DNA of 35,035 nt from an uncultured Muribaculaceae bacterium (GCA_944320595.1 CALUIB010000026.1:1-35035), one strand, 5' to 3'. Positions 7,513 through 16,870 are shown, counted from the first letter of the stretch. Notes: generated by a model from the letters alone, not told the origin. Numbers and translations are program-made.

Positions 7513-8502
7513 ATGTCGATTATGAAATATCTATGCTTTTTTGTTATGGCGGCTATGGCGCTTGTGGGGTGTTCCTCCTCGGGGAGCAAGTCTGGCTGTG
7601 GGACGCAGGCTGCACCCAAGGCCGAGGCGGCAAAGCCAACTGCGGTTTTTGATGCCGACTCGGCATTGGCCTACGTCGAGGCGCAGTGCGCATTCGGGCC
7701 GCGTGTGCCGGGCAGCGAGGCTCACCGCCGTTGCGGCGACTACCTTGCCAGCAAACTGCGAGCGCACGGTGCGGCAGTGACCGAGCAGCGCATGACACTG
7801 ACCACATTCGACGGCACCAGCATCGACTGCCGCAATATAATAGGTGAATACAACCCAGGGGCTGCCAAGCGGCTGTTGCTGATGGCGCACTGGGATTGCC
7901 GCCCGTGGGCCGACAACGACCCCGTGCCAGCCCACCGCCGCAACCCTGTGCCGGGGGCAAACGATGGGGCGAGCGGCGTGGCGGTATTGCTCGAAGTCGC
8001 ACGGCAGTTGTCGGCTCGCGAACCAAAGATAGGCGTTGACATACTCCTTGTCGATGCCGAGGACTGGGGCGACTCGGGCGCAGGCAACGACGATACCTGG
8101 GCACTTGGCACCCAATACTGGACGGCCAATATGCACCGGCCTGGATACCGCCCCATGTATGGCATACTGCTCGACATGGTGGGAGCCAGCGGTGCCGTGT
8201 TTGCCCGCGAGTATTTTTCCACATATTACGCCCAGGGATTTGTCAACGAGGTGTGGCGCGTGGCTCGCGAGGCAGGTTATGGCGACTTCTTCATTGACAG
8301 CCAGGGCGGAGCCGTTACCGACGACCACATATTCGTGAACCGTGCAGGCATCCCGTGCATCGACATCATCGACCAGCGCGGCGACACCGGCACAGGGTTC
8401 TTCGCCCAGTGGCACACCACAGCCGATACCCCAGACATCATCGACCCGGCCTCGCTCGAAGCCGTGGGGCAGACGGTACTTAATGTGATTTACAGTTACT
8501 AA
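7513..8502 (+). CDS. M28-family peptidase / glutaminyl cyclase-like lipoprotein
   Basis: 329 residues. A lipoprotein signal (FFVMAAMALVGC) places it in the envelope, probably periplasmic or surface. The body is the M28 zinc hydrolase fold with metal-ligand motifs in order: LMAHWDCRPWADND, GANDGASGVAVLLE, DAEDWGDSG, DMVGASGA, TDDHIFVN and QWHTTADTPD. The RPWAD segment and the length of about 330 match the bacterial proteins annotated as M28 peptidase or glutaminyl-peptide cyclotransferase, which close N-terminal Gln into pyroglutamate. Start could also be ATG 7522. It begins only 6 bp after the nuclease gene with no clear promoter of its own, and is followed 23 bp later by a prolyl oligopeptidase. 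Confidence 0.85.
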   Translation: MSIMKYLCFFVMAAMALVGCSSSGSKSGCGTQAAPKAEAAKPTAVFDADSALAYVEAQCAFGPRVPGSEAHRRCGDYLASKLRAHGAAVTEQRMTLTTFDGTSIDCRNIIGEYNPGAAKRLLLMAHWDCRPWADNDPVPAHRRNPVPGANDGASGVAVLLEVARQLSAREPKIGVDILLVDAEDWGDSGAGNDDTWALGTQYWTANMHRPGYRPMYGILLDMVGASGAVFAREYFSTYYAQGFVNEVWRVAREAGYGDFFIDSQGGAVTDDHIFVNRAGIPCIDIIDQRGDTGTGFFAQWHTTADTPDIIDPASLEAVGQTVLNVIYSY

Positions 8503-8525
8503 AATTATAAACATAACTCTTATTT

Positions 8526-10658
8526 ATGAAACCAATCATCTATATTGCAATGGGTTCTGCTATTTTGGCCGCAAGCTGTGCAGGCGGCTCGGGCAAGATT
8601 GAATATCCCGAGACGATGCGCGACACCACAGTCGTGGACGATTATTTCGGCACACGTGTCGCCGACCCTTACCGTTGGCTCGAAAACGACACCTCGGCGG
8701 CCACCGAGGCGTGGGTAGAGGCCGAGAATGCCGTAACCGATGCCTACTTGGCTAAGATACCTTTCCGACAGACATTGAAGGAGCGTATGTCGCAGCTTTT
8801 CAACTACGAGAAGATGGGCATCCCGTTCAAGCGTAATGGCAAGTATTACTCATTCCGCAACACCGGGCTGCAAAACCAGAGTGTGCTGTATGTGCAAGAC
8901 TCGCTCATGGGCGAGCCGCGCCTTGTGCTCGACCCCAACAAGCTGAGCGACGACGGCACGGTGGCACTGGGCGGCATCAGCTTCAGCCCCGACGGCAAAT
9001 ATATGGCCTACGCCATTTCACGCAGCGGCAGCGACTGGACTGAGATTTACGTGATGGACCTTGCCGACGGCTCGCTGCTCGACGACCACATAGTGTGGGC
9101 AAAGTTCACTTCGGTCGAATGGCTTGGCGACGGTTTCTTCTACAGCGGCTACGATGCTCCCAAGGATGCCGACAAGGCATATTCCACCAAGAATGAATAC
9201 CACAAAGTGTTCTACCACAAACTCGGCACACCGCAATCGTCCGACCACGTGGAATACCAGGGCAAAGAACCGCTGATGTTCTACTCGGCACAAGTCGAAG
9301 ACGACCGTTACGTGTTCATTTACCCTTCCGACGGGCAGAATGTGAACATCGTCATGAAAGACACCAAGCTGCCGGGGGCAAAGTACCGCACGGTGGTGGA
9401 TGGAATGGACTGCCAGTGCAGCGTGGTGGGTGTAGATGCCGCCCGCGGCCTGATATATGTATATACCAACAAGGATGCAGCCATGGGCAAGCTCGTGGCA
9501 TACGACTTGCGCACTCTGAAACCCACAAAGACCATATTGCCCGAGAAGGACGAGATGCTTGTGGGCGTGGCTCAGTCGGGCAAGGACAACCTGATTGTGG
9601 AATATGAGAAGGATGCCTACAACCGTGCATACGTCTATGACTGCGACGGCAAGATGCTCAACGAGATAGAGCTGCCTGCAATAGGGTCGGTTTCGATAGA
9701 CGCAAGTGCCAAGCACGACGAGGTTATGTATGCCATATCGTCGTTCACCATGCCCGGTGTCATCTATGCTTACGACAAGGCTACAAACACGTCGAAGGAG
9801 TATTGGCGCCCGTCACTTGACATCGACCTCGACCAATATGTGACCGAGCAAGTGGAATTCCCGAGCAAGGACGGCACAACTATCCGCATGTTCCTCACCT
9901 ATAAGAAAGGGCTTGAGCGCAATGGCAAGACTCCGACACTGCTATATGGCTACGGTGGTTTCGCAATAAGCCTCACGCCGAGTTTCAATCCGCGCAACTT
10001 GCCATTTATCGAAAATGGCGGCATATTCGCATCGGTCAACCTGCGCGGCGGTTCGGAGTATGGCGAAAAGTGGCACCAGGCCGGCACCAAGATGAACAAG
10101 CAGAATGTGTTTGACGATTTCATCGCGGCAGCCGAGTATCTTATCAAGGAAGGATACACTTGCCCCGAAAAACTTGCCTGCAACGGCGCGTCGAATGGCG
10201 GCCTGCTCGTTGGCGCAGTCGTCAACCAGCGACCCGACCTCTTTGCTGCCGCCGTGCCGCAAGTGGGTGTGATGGATATGCTTCGTTATCATCAGTTTAC
10301 AATAGGTTGGAACTGGGCCGGCGACTACGGGCGCAGCGACGACAGCAAGGAGATGTTTGAATACCTTTATAACTATTCTCCGTTGCATACTATCAAGAAC
10401 GATGGTACCGGGTATCCTGCAATCCTCGTTACCACAGCCGACCATGACGACCGCGTGGTGCCAGCGCACTCGTTCAAGTATGCGGCAACACTGCAGGCCT
10501 CGAACATCGGCGACAAGCCCCACTTGATTCGCATCGACAGCAAGGCCGGTCACGGTGGCGGCAAGCCTATTGCAAAAGTCATCGATGAATATTCCGACAT
10601 TTACAGCTTTATCCTCTACAACATGGGTGAAAAATATGCCGCACCTGCCGCCAAGTAA
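8526..10658 (+). CDS. Prolyl oligopeptidase (S9A family), lipoprotein
   Basis: 710 residues, full length for the family. A short signal with lipobox-like AILAASC suggests a periplasmic lipoprotein. The N-terminal helix cap (YPETMRDTTVVDDYFGT, DPYRWLEND) and a seven-bladed propeller (about 80-430) precede the alpha/beta hydrolase domain. The catalytic triad is visible: Ser in CNGASNGGLL (about 555), Asp in DHDDRVVPAHS (about 640) and His in KAGHGGGKP (about 675). It cleaves short peptides after proline. Together with the M28 gene just upstream it forms a peptide-processing pair; a POT peptide transporter lies 4.6 kb downstream, though in a different unit. Confidence 0.95.
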   Translation: MKPIIYIAMGSAILAASCAGGSGKIEYPETMRDTTVVDDYFGTRVADPYRWLENDTSAATEAWVEAENAVTDAYLAKIPFRQTLKERMSQLFNYEKMGIPFKRNGKYYSFRNTGLQNQSVLYVQDSLMGEPRLVLDPNKLSDDGTVALGGISFSPDGKYMAYAISRSGSDWTEIYVMDLADGSLLDDHIVWAKFTSVEWLGDGFFYSGYDAPKDADKAYSTKNEYHKVFYHKLGTPQSSDHVEYQGKEPLMFYSAQVEDDRYVFIYPSDGQNVNIVMKDTKLPGAKYRTVVDGMDCQCSVVGVDAARGLIYVYTNKDAAMGKLVAYDLRTLKPTKTILPEKDEMLVGVAQSGKDNLIVEYEKDAYNRAYVYDCDGKMLNEIELPAIGSVSIDASAKHDEVMYAISSFTMPGVIYAYDKATNTSKEYWRPSLDIDLDQYVTEQVEFPSKDGTTIRMFLTYKKGLERNGKTPTLLYGYGGFAISLTPSFNPRNLPFIENGGIFASVNLRGGSEYGEKWHQAGTKMNKQNVFDDFIAAAEYLIKEGYTCPEKLACNGASNGGLLVGAVVNQRPDLFAAAVPQVGVMDMLRYHQFTIGWNWAGDYGRSDDSKEMFEYLYNYSPLHTIKNDGTGYPAILVTTADHDDRVVPAHSFKYAATLQASNIGDKPHLIRIDSKAGHGGGKPIAKVIDEYSDIYSFILYNMGEKYAAPAAK

Positions 10659-10680
10659 GACTTTGTAAAACATAATTATC

Positions 10681-10729
10681 CCCCAAATGTCACGTCCTTG
10701 GATGACTGGCATTTGGGAGATATTTTTGT
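10681..10729 (+). terminator. Terminator after the prolyl oligopeptidase
   Basis: CCCAAATG (10682-10689) pairs with CATTTGGG (10710-10717) across a 20-nt loop, followed by a short T run. It lies between convergent genes and may serve both directions. Confidence 0.55.
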
Positions 10730-10746
10730 TATAGTAAGAAGTATTT

Positions 10747-11859
10747 CTATTTCCCTCCTTTAATTCGATTGCAATTCCTGCAAAGCATTTGGCAATTCTC
10801 AGCCACAGTCGTGCCACCTTCCTTCCACGGAGTGATATGGTCGGCCTCCATTTCTTCTATGTCGAAGTGCTTTCCGCAATGGGCACAGATGCCATGTTGC
10901 CGTTCGTATGCCTCGCGCTTCTGCTTCTTGTCGAAAGTGCGGAAACTGAGGTCGCGCAAATCTCCGCTTAACACATAACGGTATATGCCTGACTTCTTCA
11001 TGATTTCGTCATCTTCCATCAAGTCGTGTATCTGCTTTTCAAGTGCGGCAGTATCATATACGTTTTCACCAAATTCATCATACATTGCTCCCCAATCCAG
11101 GCCTTTCATCTCCCGCCGGTATTTTGGGAAAGTGGAACGAATCCATGTGATGATGGATACAAAGTAAGCCCACAGCTTGTTGGCATTCGGGTCTTGCCGG
11201 TGCAGAGCCATGTATTTGTCAACGCTTTCCACGCCGTCACGGCGGGCTGCCCATTTCAATACGGTTTCCAAATAAGCTTGTTCCTTGGGGTCGCCGGTCA
11301 TATATTCATTTCCCATTTTGAAAGCCACGCAATTTTTCTTTGAGAAATATCGGCGAGCGTCGCTTACAAACGTCCCCACATATACCGCATTTCTTAATTC
11401 CTGGTCGAGGAGTTTTTCTCCTGCGATGTTAATCACCCGGAACCAGTCAAGCTTTTCCTTGTCGGTTCCGCTGCAGAAATAGACAGTTAATTCATAATTC
11501 AAGAATTGCTCTCTTTCATCGTCTGTCAATGTACTCCAATATATAACTTCCCGCCAGTCATTTCCTTCGACATAGACATCGCCAATATAGAAACCGCATA
11601 TTGAAAGGGTACGTTGTTGTCCGTCGATCATCTCAAAATTGCCGTCTTCGTCCACGCTCCAGTACATGATGTTGAGAGGAAAGCCTTTCAAGATGGTTTC
11701 AACCACCGCTTGTTGTTGCTTGAGGTTGTAGCGGAACTCTCGCTGATAAGGAGGGCGTATGTCAAGCTTGCCATGATACCCTCTTACTCCTACGTCGGGG
11801 TCATCGACATACCCGTCGATCAAATCACGGATTTTTATAGACTTCAACTCTATCTGCAT
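10747..11859 (-). CDS. DUF262 (ParB-like) protein with C-terminal HNH nuclease
   Basis: 370 residues. The N-terminal DUF262 domain shows PPYQR (36-40) and the hallmark IDGQQRT (78-84), a ParB/Srx-like nucleotide-binding fold found in GmrSD-type enzymes. The C terminus (about 322-370) is an HNH nuclease with CAHCGKHF, EADHITPWKEGG and CRNCNRIK, the zinc Cys pairs and the catalytic His being present. It is the last gene of a tight operon, 3 bp after the DinD-like gene and downstream of an adenine methylase. With a methylase in the same operon it could act as a restriction nuclease on unmodified DNA, or as a modification-dependent type IV enzyme; the sequence does not decide. Convergent with the prolyl oligopeptidase gene. 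Confidence 0.85.
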   Translation of the reverse strand: MQIELKSIKIRDLIDGYVDDPDVGVRGYHGKLDIRPPYQREFRYNLKQQQAVVETILKGFPLNIMYWSVDEDGNFEMIDGQQRTLSICGFYIGDVYVEGNDWREVIYWSTLTDDEREQFLNYELTVYFCSGTDKEKLDWFRVINIAGEKLLDQELRNAVYVGTFVSDARRYFSKKNCVAFKMGNEYMTGDPKEQAYLETVLKWAARRDGVESVDKYMALHRQDPNANKLWAYFVSIITWIRSTFPKYRREMKGLDWGAMYDEFGENVYDTAALEKQIHDLMEDDEIMKKSGIYRYVLSGDLRDLSFRTFDKKQKREAYERQHGICAHCGKHFDIEEMEADHITPWKEGGTTVAENCQMLCRNCNRIKGGK

Positions 11860-11862
11860 ATC

Positions 11863-12720
11863 CTACTCCTTTCGTTTTTGTGAAGTTTTCTTCGTGCTTT
11901 GTTTCTTGGTTAGTGATTTTTCCTCAGACTTCAATCGCCGCTCCACCTTCTTCACGTCCTCTCCCGGCGGCAATTGTTCCGGAACAATTCCGCGCTGTAA
12001 CAGCATATTTCTTACGGCAGCATTGTTGTCCACGTGTTCACGGGTGATTTGTGCTTCACCGTGCAAATCTTTCTGTTGAACATTCACGGAGGTCATTTCC
12101 GCAGCAAAATCCTTTGCCTTGATGCTGATTGTCGGAAGAAAGTCTGCCAAAGGCCGATTATCGGGAGCACCTAACTTGCGTTTCAGCAATGCAGTGTCTA
12201 AATGAAATAATGCCTTGTCTCCTTTGGAACGGATGATACCGAATCCTTTGCTGTCCACCCCACGTTCGTATAAGATGCCCGACAATCGGTTTTCTGTCTC
12301 CGCTAATTTGTTACGTGCCACGACACGTTCATACTCCAATATTCTTTTCTGCACAAGTTCTGCCCGACGTGTCTGCACCGCAAAATAGTTTTGCGCAAAT
12401 GCGACTTGTGGTTTGCGCGGGTCTCCATTTTGGGCTACAAGATAGCAGGCATAGCGTGTCAGCATATAGTCATCAATCTCACGCTGAGCACCTTTGGCAA
12501 GTGCTATCATTTTCCCCACGCGGGGAAAATGATTATTAGGGTTCTCCCCTGCATTGGCACAAGCCTCTTGTGCTTTTTCCAAGACATTACAAAACTTATC
12601 CCACTTGGCATATCCTAACAAGGACGACAACTCTCTTGCACTCCAGCATTCCACACCCTCGTATTCGTTGGCTATGGATTCAAACTGGCGAAACAGTTCT
12701 ATGATTTCTTCGGTCTTCAT
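11863..12720 (-). CDS. dinD: DNA-damage-inducible protein D (DinD)-like
   Basis: 285 residues, near the usual DinD length (about 270-290). The N-terminal half has the BRO-N-like signature [19 protein letters not shown], then [10 protein letters not shown] and [20 protein letters not shown]. coli DinD is SOS-induced and blocks RecA strand exchange. The C-terminal tail is Lys-rich ([14 protein letters not shown]). It lies between an EcoRI-family methylase (17-bp gap) and a DUF262-HNH gene (3-bp gap), so it very likely works with them rather than in a general SOS role. No LexA-type site was recognised here. The family call is firm; the role in this operon is open. Confidence 0.85.
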   Translation of the reverse strand: MKTEEIIELFRQFESIANEYEGVECWSARELSSLLGYAKWDKFCNVLEKAQEACANAGENPNNHFPRVGKMIALAKGAQREIDDYMLTRYACYLVAQNGDPRKPQVAFAQNYFAVQTRRAELVQKRILEYERVVARNKLAETENRLSGILYERGVDSKGFGIIRSKGDKALFHLDTALLKRKLGAPDNRPLADFLPTISIKAKDFAAEMTSVNVQQKDLHGEAQITREHVDNNAAVRNMLLQRGIVPEQLPPGEDVKKVERRLKSEEKSLTKKQSTKKTSQKRKE

Positions 12721-12737
12721 TGCGACTTTATATTACT

Positions 12738-13817
12738 TTATTTCTTACGACGGATAAGAATTCGAGGATAGGTCTGGATATATAACTTTCCATCAACCTT
12801 ATAATAGTTTTTTCCTACTGGAGGGCATTGAATTTCAAGTACAGCTCCGTCATTAAGTTTTGTAACTCGTGTTTCTTTCCCATTCTTGTCCACTTGGACT
12901 TGTTCTGGGTAAACTTTGTTGGCTAAGCCAAACCAAGTTTTTGTTATACCGAGTATTTCAAACTGGTCAGGGCTATATTTGTCAAGAAATGTCAATGGCA
13001 CCCCCATCATCTCCTCATAATCTATTGGAATACACTCTGTTTTGTTAACCTCTATAGCATCAAAGTTGTCATATTTAGGATATTCTTCTGGAGAATATGT
13101 TTTGTAAAGGATTAAATCTTCGTGGCGTTTCTTATGGTCAAGATTCGTAAACCAACAGATATTACCAAGACTCCTCCACTTTTGCCCATGCTCATCTTCC
13201 CAATAACGAGTGGCACGTGGTTCAGAATCCGCTGGAACTTTAAATGCCATGTCGCCCGACTTGTAACCAAGCCAAATCTTGTTTTGCATTAACAGCGGAA
13301 ATATTTCTTTATAAGTCACATTATTCTGATTACCTATAATCAAGAACTTCTTATTATACTCCATCAGTTGAGCCACGTATTCGCGGAACAATGAAAATGG
13401 CGGGTTGGTCACCACAATATCCGCTTCTTTTAGCAGTTCTATGCACTCTTTGCTGCGAAAATCCCCATCTCCTTTCAGTGGCTTTACTCCTATCTCTTCG
13501 GCATTAGGTACATGGTTACCGTTCTTGTCTCCTTCATAAACCAAGTAAACGGCTTGTTCGCTCTTGTTTTGGCTAAACAAGTCGATGTTCTGATTCTTAT
13601 AGCAGGTAGTAATCAGTTTTTTCAATCCAAGAAACTCAAAATTATAAGCAAAATAAGTGAAGAAATTGCTCACTCGCGGGTCATCGCAATTGCATAGCAC
13701 AGTCTTGCCGCGGAAATGTTCGCGGTAATGTCGCAACTCATTGTTGATATCTTCAAGTTGCGTATAAAATTCGTCTTTCTTGGCTTCTTTTGCCTTATTC
13801 AGATTTTTGTTTGCCAT
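12738..13817 (-). CDS. Adenine-specific DNA methyltransferase, EcoRI family
   Basis: 359 residues, close to the EcoRI methylase length. N6-adenine methylases of this family show the early EFYTQLEDINNEL segment, a motif I region NCDDPRVSNF (43-52), and the catalytic motif IV TNPPF (137-141). It would methylate adenine in a specific DNA site using S-adenosylmethionine. It is the first gene of an operon followed by DinD-like and DUF262-HNH genes; no EcoRI-type endonuclease follows. A perfect -7 box and 23-bp tandem repeats precede it. GC content is lower than in the flanking housekeeping genes, consistent with transfer. It may protect host DNA from the HNH partner. Confidence 0.9.
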   Translation of the reverse strand: MANKNLNKAKEAKKDEFYTQLEDINNELRHYREHFRGKTVLCNCDDPRVSNFFTYFAYNFEFLGLKKLITTCYKNQNIDLFSQNKSEQAVYLVYEGDKNGNHVPNAEEIGVKPLKGDGDFRSKECIELLKEADIVVTNPPFSLFREYVAQLMEYNKKFLIIGNQNNVTYKEIFPLLMQNKIWLGYKSGDMAFKVPADSEPRATRYWEDEHGQKWRSLGNICWFTNLDHKKRHEDLILYKTYSPEEYPKYDNFDAIEVNKTECIPIDYEEMMGVPLTFLDKYSPDQFEILGITKTWFGLANKVYPEQVQVDKNGKETRVTKLNDGAVLEIQCPPVGKNYYKVDGKLYIQTYPRILIRRKK

Positions 13818-13921
13818 AGTTCAGATGTTGTATTTTAAGGCCTAATGACCTTAATTCATGAGCAACGTCAATAACAACTTGCCTCTTAATCTAGCATAGC
13901 CAAATCGTATCTTATATCTTG

Positions 13922-13929
13922 CAAATATA
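13922..13929 (-). promoter_or_regulatory. -7 box for the methylase operon
   Basis: TATATTTG on the minus strand, an exact TAnnTTTG match, about 105 bp before the methylase start. No clear -33 TTTG; the tandem repeats begin about 18 bp upstream, where an activator or repressor could act. Confidence 0.6.
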
Positions 13930-13946
13930 CGGAAAATATATCCGTT

Positions 13947-14034
13947 TTCGGGCATTTGTACCGAAATAGTTCGTCAGTTTGTACCAAATTCGTTCGGGCA
14001 TTTGTACCGAAACTGTTCGGGCATTTGTGCTACC
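13947..14034. repeat. 23-bp tandem repeats (3 full and 1 partial) upstream of the methylase operon
   Basis: Units begin at 13947, 13970, 13993 and 14016, with exactly 23 bp between starts. Units 1 and 3 share their first 20 bases and contain TTCGG-N9-CCGAA inverted arms; unit 2 is degenerate (TTCGT, CCAAA) and unit 4 is cut short inside the 3' end of the DUF418 gene. The two-turn helical period and dyad symmetry suggest an operator array. Confidence 0.85.
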
Positions 14035-15211
14035 GGCCTGTGCCTATCCATGTGAGGCGATGCCAAATGGTTTCGAGCGGGCCGCGGCGGTAGTGGCGGA
14101 ACCACCAGTGGGCGAATGCCATTTGCACCACGAGCATGACCACGCCCACAAGGAAACTATAGGAGTGACCGCACACCGTGTGCAAGGCCAGCCCGTAGCC
14201 ATAATACAGGAAACTGCCTATTATCGACTGGGTGATATAATCGGTGAGGCTCATGCGCCCGTATGGGGCAAGAATATTCAATATCTTGCCGTTGAAACTC
14301 CAAAACAGCAGCAGGAATGCGCCGGTCATGGCAAGCATGAAGGCGAGGTTGTACCACGAGTTGAGGGTGGTCTCGACCGATGCGAGCATAAACGGGTTAT
14401 CAATTTGCGAGAACACGAATTGCTTGGCATAGTACATTACCACGGCCACCGGCAGCGAGATACACACAGTGCGCGTCCAGAAGCGGCGCGAATGCGCAAG
14501 CGCATCATCGTCGGCCGACGAGAACAGCCCTTTGCGCCCCAGCAGCAGGCCAAGCATAAACAGGGCACACGTCTGGAACACGCGGCCATAGCACCAAGCC
14601 CAGTTAAGGCTGGCCAGTTGGCCGGTGACGAAGTTCACTTTCACCATCTCCCAAAAGTCGTTGCCGCCAAGCTGCGGATACACGTCGGCAAGAGAGAAAA
14701 TCATTTGCTGCGGATTCGCCGACGGGTCGATGGCGGCATACGCCACCTTAATCCATTCAAGCGGTTGCAACATAAGTATCACGAGGGTCACGAGCAGGGC
14801 TCGGTTGCTAATGTGCCTCACAGGCACAAGCACGAACCCCAGGATGGCATAAAGCACAAGTATCTCACCGGGGAAAAACGAGGCGTTGACAAAGCCGAAC
14901 AACAGCAACAGCACAAGCCGCCACATATACCGATACTTGAAATCCTCGCCGCGGCGGCTCTGGCTGCGGCTTTGCAGGTAGAATGTGAACCCGAAGAGCA
15001 GGGCGAAGATGGCGTAAGCCTTGCCCGAAAACGAGAAGAACAGAAAATCCCATATTGTGCCGTCAAGTGCGTTCAGCGCACCCGTGGTCTCGGGGAAAGA
15101 GTAAAAATTGAAATGCTCGATGTTGTGTAGCAGTATTATACCCATTACGGCAAATCCGCGCAGGGCATCCACCGCCTGAATTCGCCCGGTGGAGTTTGAT
15201 GAATTTGTCAT
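14030..15211 (-). CDS. DUF418 / YeiB-like multi-pass membrane protein
   Basis: 393 residues. The opening RIQAVDALRGFAVMGIILLHN is the typical start of DUF418 (YeiB-type) proteins, and SLTDYITQSIIGSFLYYGYG is the conserved C-terminal motif. About nine to ten hydrophobic helices. These are inner-membrane proteins related to acyltransferase-3 enzymes; the reaction is unknown. Monocistronic: preceded by the POT terminator hairpin and followed by the defence operon promoter region. No anomalies in the frame; the last codons overlap the fourth 23-bp repeat unit. Confidence 0.9.
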   Translation of the reverse strand: MTNSSNSTGRIQAVDALRGFAVMGIILLHNIEHFNFYSFPETTGALNALDGTIWDFLFFSFSGKAYAIFALLFGFTFYLQSRSQSRRGEDFKYRYMWRLVLLLLFGFVNASFFPGEILVLYAILGFVLVPVRHISNRALLVTLVILMLQPLEWIKVAYAAIDPSANPQQMIFSLADVYPQLGGNDFWEMVKVNFVTGQLASLNWAWCYGRVFQTCALFMLGLLLGRKGLFSSADDDALAHSRRFWTRTVCISLPVAVVMYYAKQFVFSQIDNPFMLASVETTLNSWYNLAFMLAMTGAFLLLFWSFNGKILNILAPYGRMSLTDYITQSIIGSFLYYGYGLALHTVCGHSYSFLVGVVMLVVQMAFAHWWFRHYRRGPLETIWHRLTWIGTGR

Positions 15212-15237
15212 GTCTTGTTATGTGTGTGTTTTATGTG

Positions 15238-15290
15238 AAAATGGGGCTGCGCCAAGAGATATTTCATATTCTTAGGCGCAGCCCCATTTT
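15238..15290 (-). terminator. Terminator of the POT transporter gene
   Basis: A perfect 16-bp stem (15238-15253 with 15275-15290) with GC core and A/T ends, so it can work in both directions; it lies 17 bp after the transporter stop. Confidence 0.9.
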
Positions 15291-15307
15291 ATTGTGGAGC
15301 AGCTGGT

Positions 15308-16870
15308 TTATTTCCCGGCCACGATGCGTTCAAGCCACTTCACCATGCCCAGCATCACTCCCATCGATATGATGCACACAACGAAGAATACAGCCCAGCA
15401 TTGCCATATAGGCCATGCGTTATACATCAGCGGGCCTATCCACAGCAGCAAGTTGCCCACTGCGGTAGCTCCGAGCCACAAGCCCTGGCACAAGCCAAGC
15501 ATATTCTTGGGCGCGACCTTCGAGACGAACGACAAGCCCAGCGGAGAAATGAACAGCTCGGCCACCGTGAGGAAGAAATACATCACAATCAGCACCCACC
15601 AGCCGGCTTTCACTTTTTCGCCTTCGGCAAGGCTTGTAAATTCGTTGGCCGACGGGTAGCCCATGTAAGCCGAGTAAAGCGAAAGGAACAAGTAGGCGAT
15701 ACCGGCTATGGCCATGCCGTATGCAATCTTGCGCGGGGTGGAAATCTCCTTGCCGCGGCGCGACAATGCCCCGAACACAAGCATGATTAGCGGCGTAAGC
15801 ACTATCACGAAGAACGGGTTCACGGCCTGCCATATTTCGGGCGGTATCACGGTGGTGTCAACGAAGTCGCGAGCGAAATATGAAAGCGAAACACCGTTTT
15901 GGTGGAACGAGAACCAAAAGAAGATTACTATGCCAAGCACGGCAAACAGGGCATACATACGCTGCTTTATCTCCTTTGCCATCTGCAATTTCTCCTCGGC
16001 GGTGTATTCGGCCACGGCAGCCTCGGCTTTCTTGCCCGGGGTGGGGAATATCTTCTTAGTGGCGATAAATATCACAAGCGATATGAGCATTGCCAGCACC
16101 GATGCTATGAACGAATAGTGTATGCCAGTATTGAACACGTCGAGGTACTGGGTGCAGAATGCCGACATATCGGTGACCGTGGAACCAGTGACTTGTTTCA
16201 CCAGTTCGGTCAAGTTGGCCATGTCGGTGGCTTTCATTGCAGCCGCGCCATTGAGGTATTCGTGGCAAAGTGCCGGCAGGTCGGCGTTATAAAGGAAATT
16301 GTGGGCATTGAGCCACCAACTGCGCAGCAACGGGGCCACAAACGGAGCCACAAGTCCGCCAATATTGATGAACACATAGAAAATCTGGAAACCCGAGTCG
16401 CGTTTCTTTTGTGCGGCTGCCAGTGCGTCGGGGCCTTTCTTGGCCTCCTCGGCCTCGTAGTTGTCATATATTTGCCCCACTATGGCTTGCAGGTTGCCCT
16501 TGAACAACCCGTTGCCGAATGCTATGAGCAACAGTGCAAAGCAGGTGAGCGGCAACAGCCACGAAATGTTTTGTTCGGTCGATAGAATGGGGATTGACAA
16601 GATTACGTATCCAAGCGACATCACAACTAAGCCGTTGATGATGGTGCCTTTGTAGTTTTGGGTACGGTCGGCGATAAGTCCGCCGACAAGGCTAAGCACA
16701 TATATGCCTGCGTAGAAGAACGAGTAAATGAGTCCCCCCATCTCTTCGCTCAGGCCGAATTTCGAGCACAGGAACAGCGTCAAGACGGCATTCATGATGT
16801 AGTAGCCAAAGCGTTCGCCCATGTTCGACAGGGCGGCGGGGATTAATCCTTTGGGTTGGTTGAACAACAT
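15308..16870 (-). CDS. POT/PTR2-family peptide:proton symporter
   Basis: 520 residues, with the usual 12-14 membrane helices. The POT signature begins with SNMGERFGYY (15-24) and VGGLIADRTQNYKG; FYVFINIGGLVAPF is the PTR2 FYLAINIG-type motif. It takes up di- and tripeptides driven by protons across the inner membrane. The E1xxE2R motif of helix 1 has Asn16 in place of the first Glu while E19 and R20 remain, a change thought to occur in some Bacteroidota members; coupling may differ from the classic proteins. It starts 40 bp after the SufE gene and may be co-transcribed with it. Confidence 0.93.
   Translation of the reverse strand: MLFNQPKGLIPAALSNMGERFGYYIMNAVLTLFLCSKFGLSEEMGGLIYSFFYAGIYVLSLVGGLIADRTQNYKGTIINGLVVMSLGYVILSIPILSTEQNISWLLPLTCFALLLIAFGNGLFKGNLQAIVGQIYDNYEAEEAKKGPDALAAAQKKRDSGFQIFYVFINIGGLVAPFVAPLLRSWWLNAHNFLYNADLPALCHEYLNGAAAMKATDMANLTELVKQVTGSTVTDMSAFCTQYLDVFNTGIHYSFIASVLAMLISLVIFIATKKIFPTPGKKAEAAVAEYTAEEKLQMAKEIKQRMYALFAVLGIVIFFWFSFHQNGVSLSYFARDFVDTTVIPPEIWQAVNPFFVIVLTPLIMLVFGALSRRGKEISTPRKIAYGMAIAGIAYLFLSLYSAYMGYPSANEFTSLAEGEKVKAGWWVLIVMYFFLTVAELFISPLGLSFVSKVAPKNMLGLCQGLWLGATAVGNLLLWIGPLMYNAWPIWQCWAVFFVVCIISMGVMLGMVKWLERIVAGK

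Noticed and set aside
7531-8514. 327-codon open frame antisense to the M28 peptidase
   Set aside because: No family features; the plus-strand frame has signal peptide and metal motifs.
13947-14034. CRISPR array
   Set aside because: Units abut with no unique spacers and no cas genes are near.
13979-15130. 383-codon plus-strand frame opposite the DUF418 gene
   Set aside because: His- and Gln-rich translation typical of an antisense shadow of a membrane protein.
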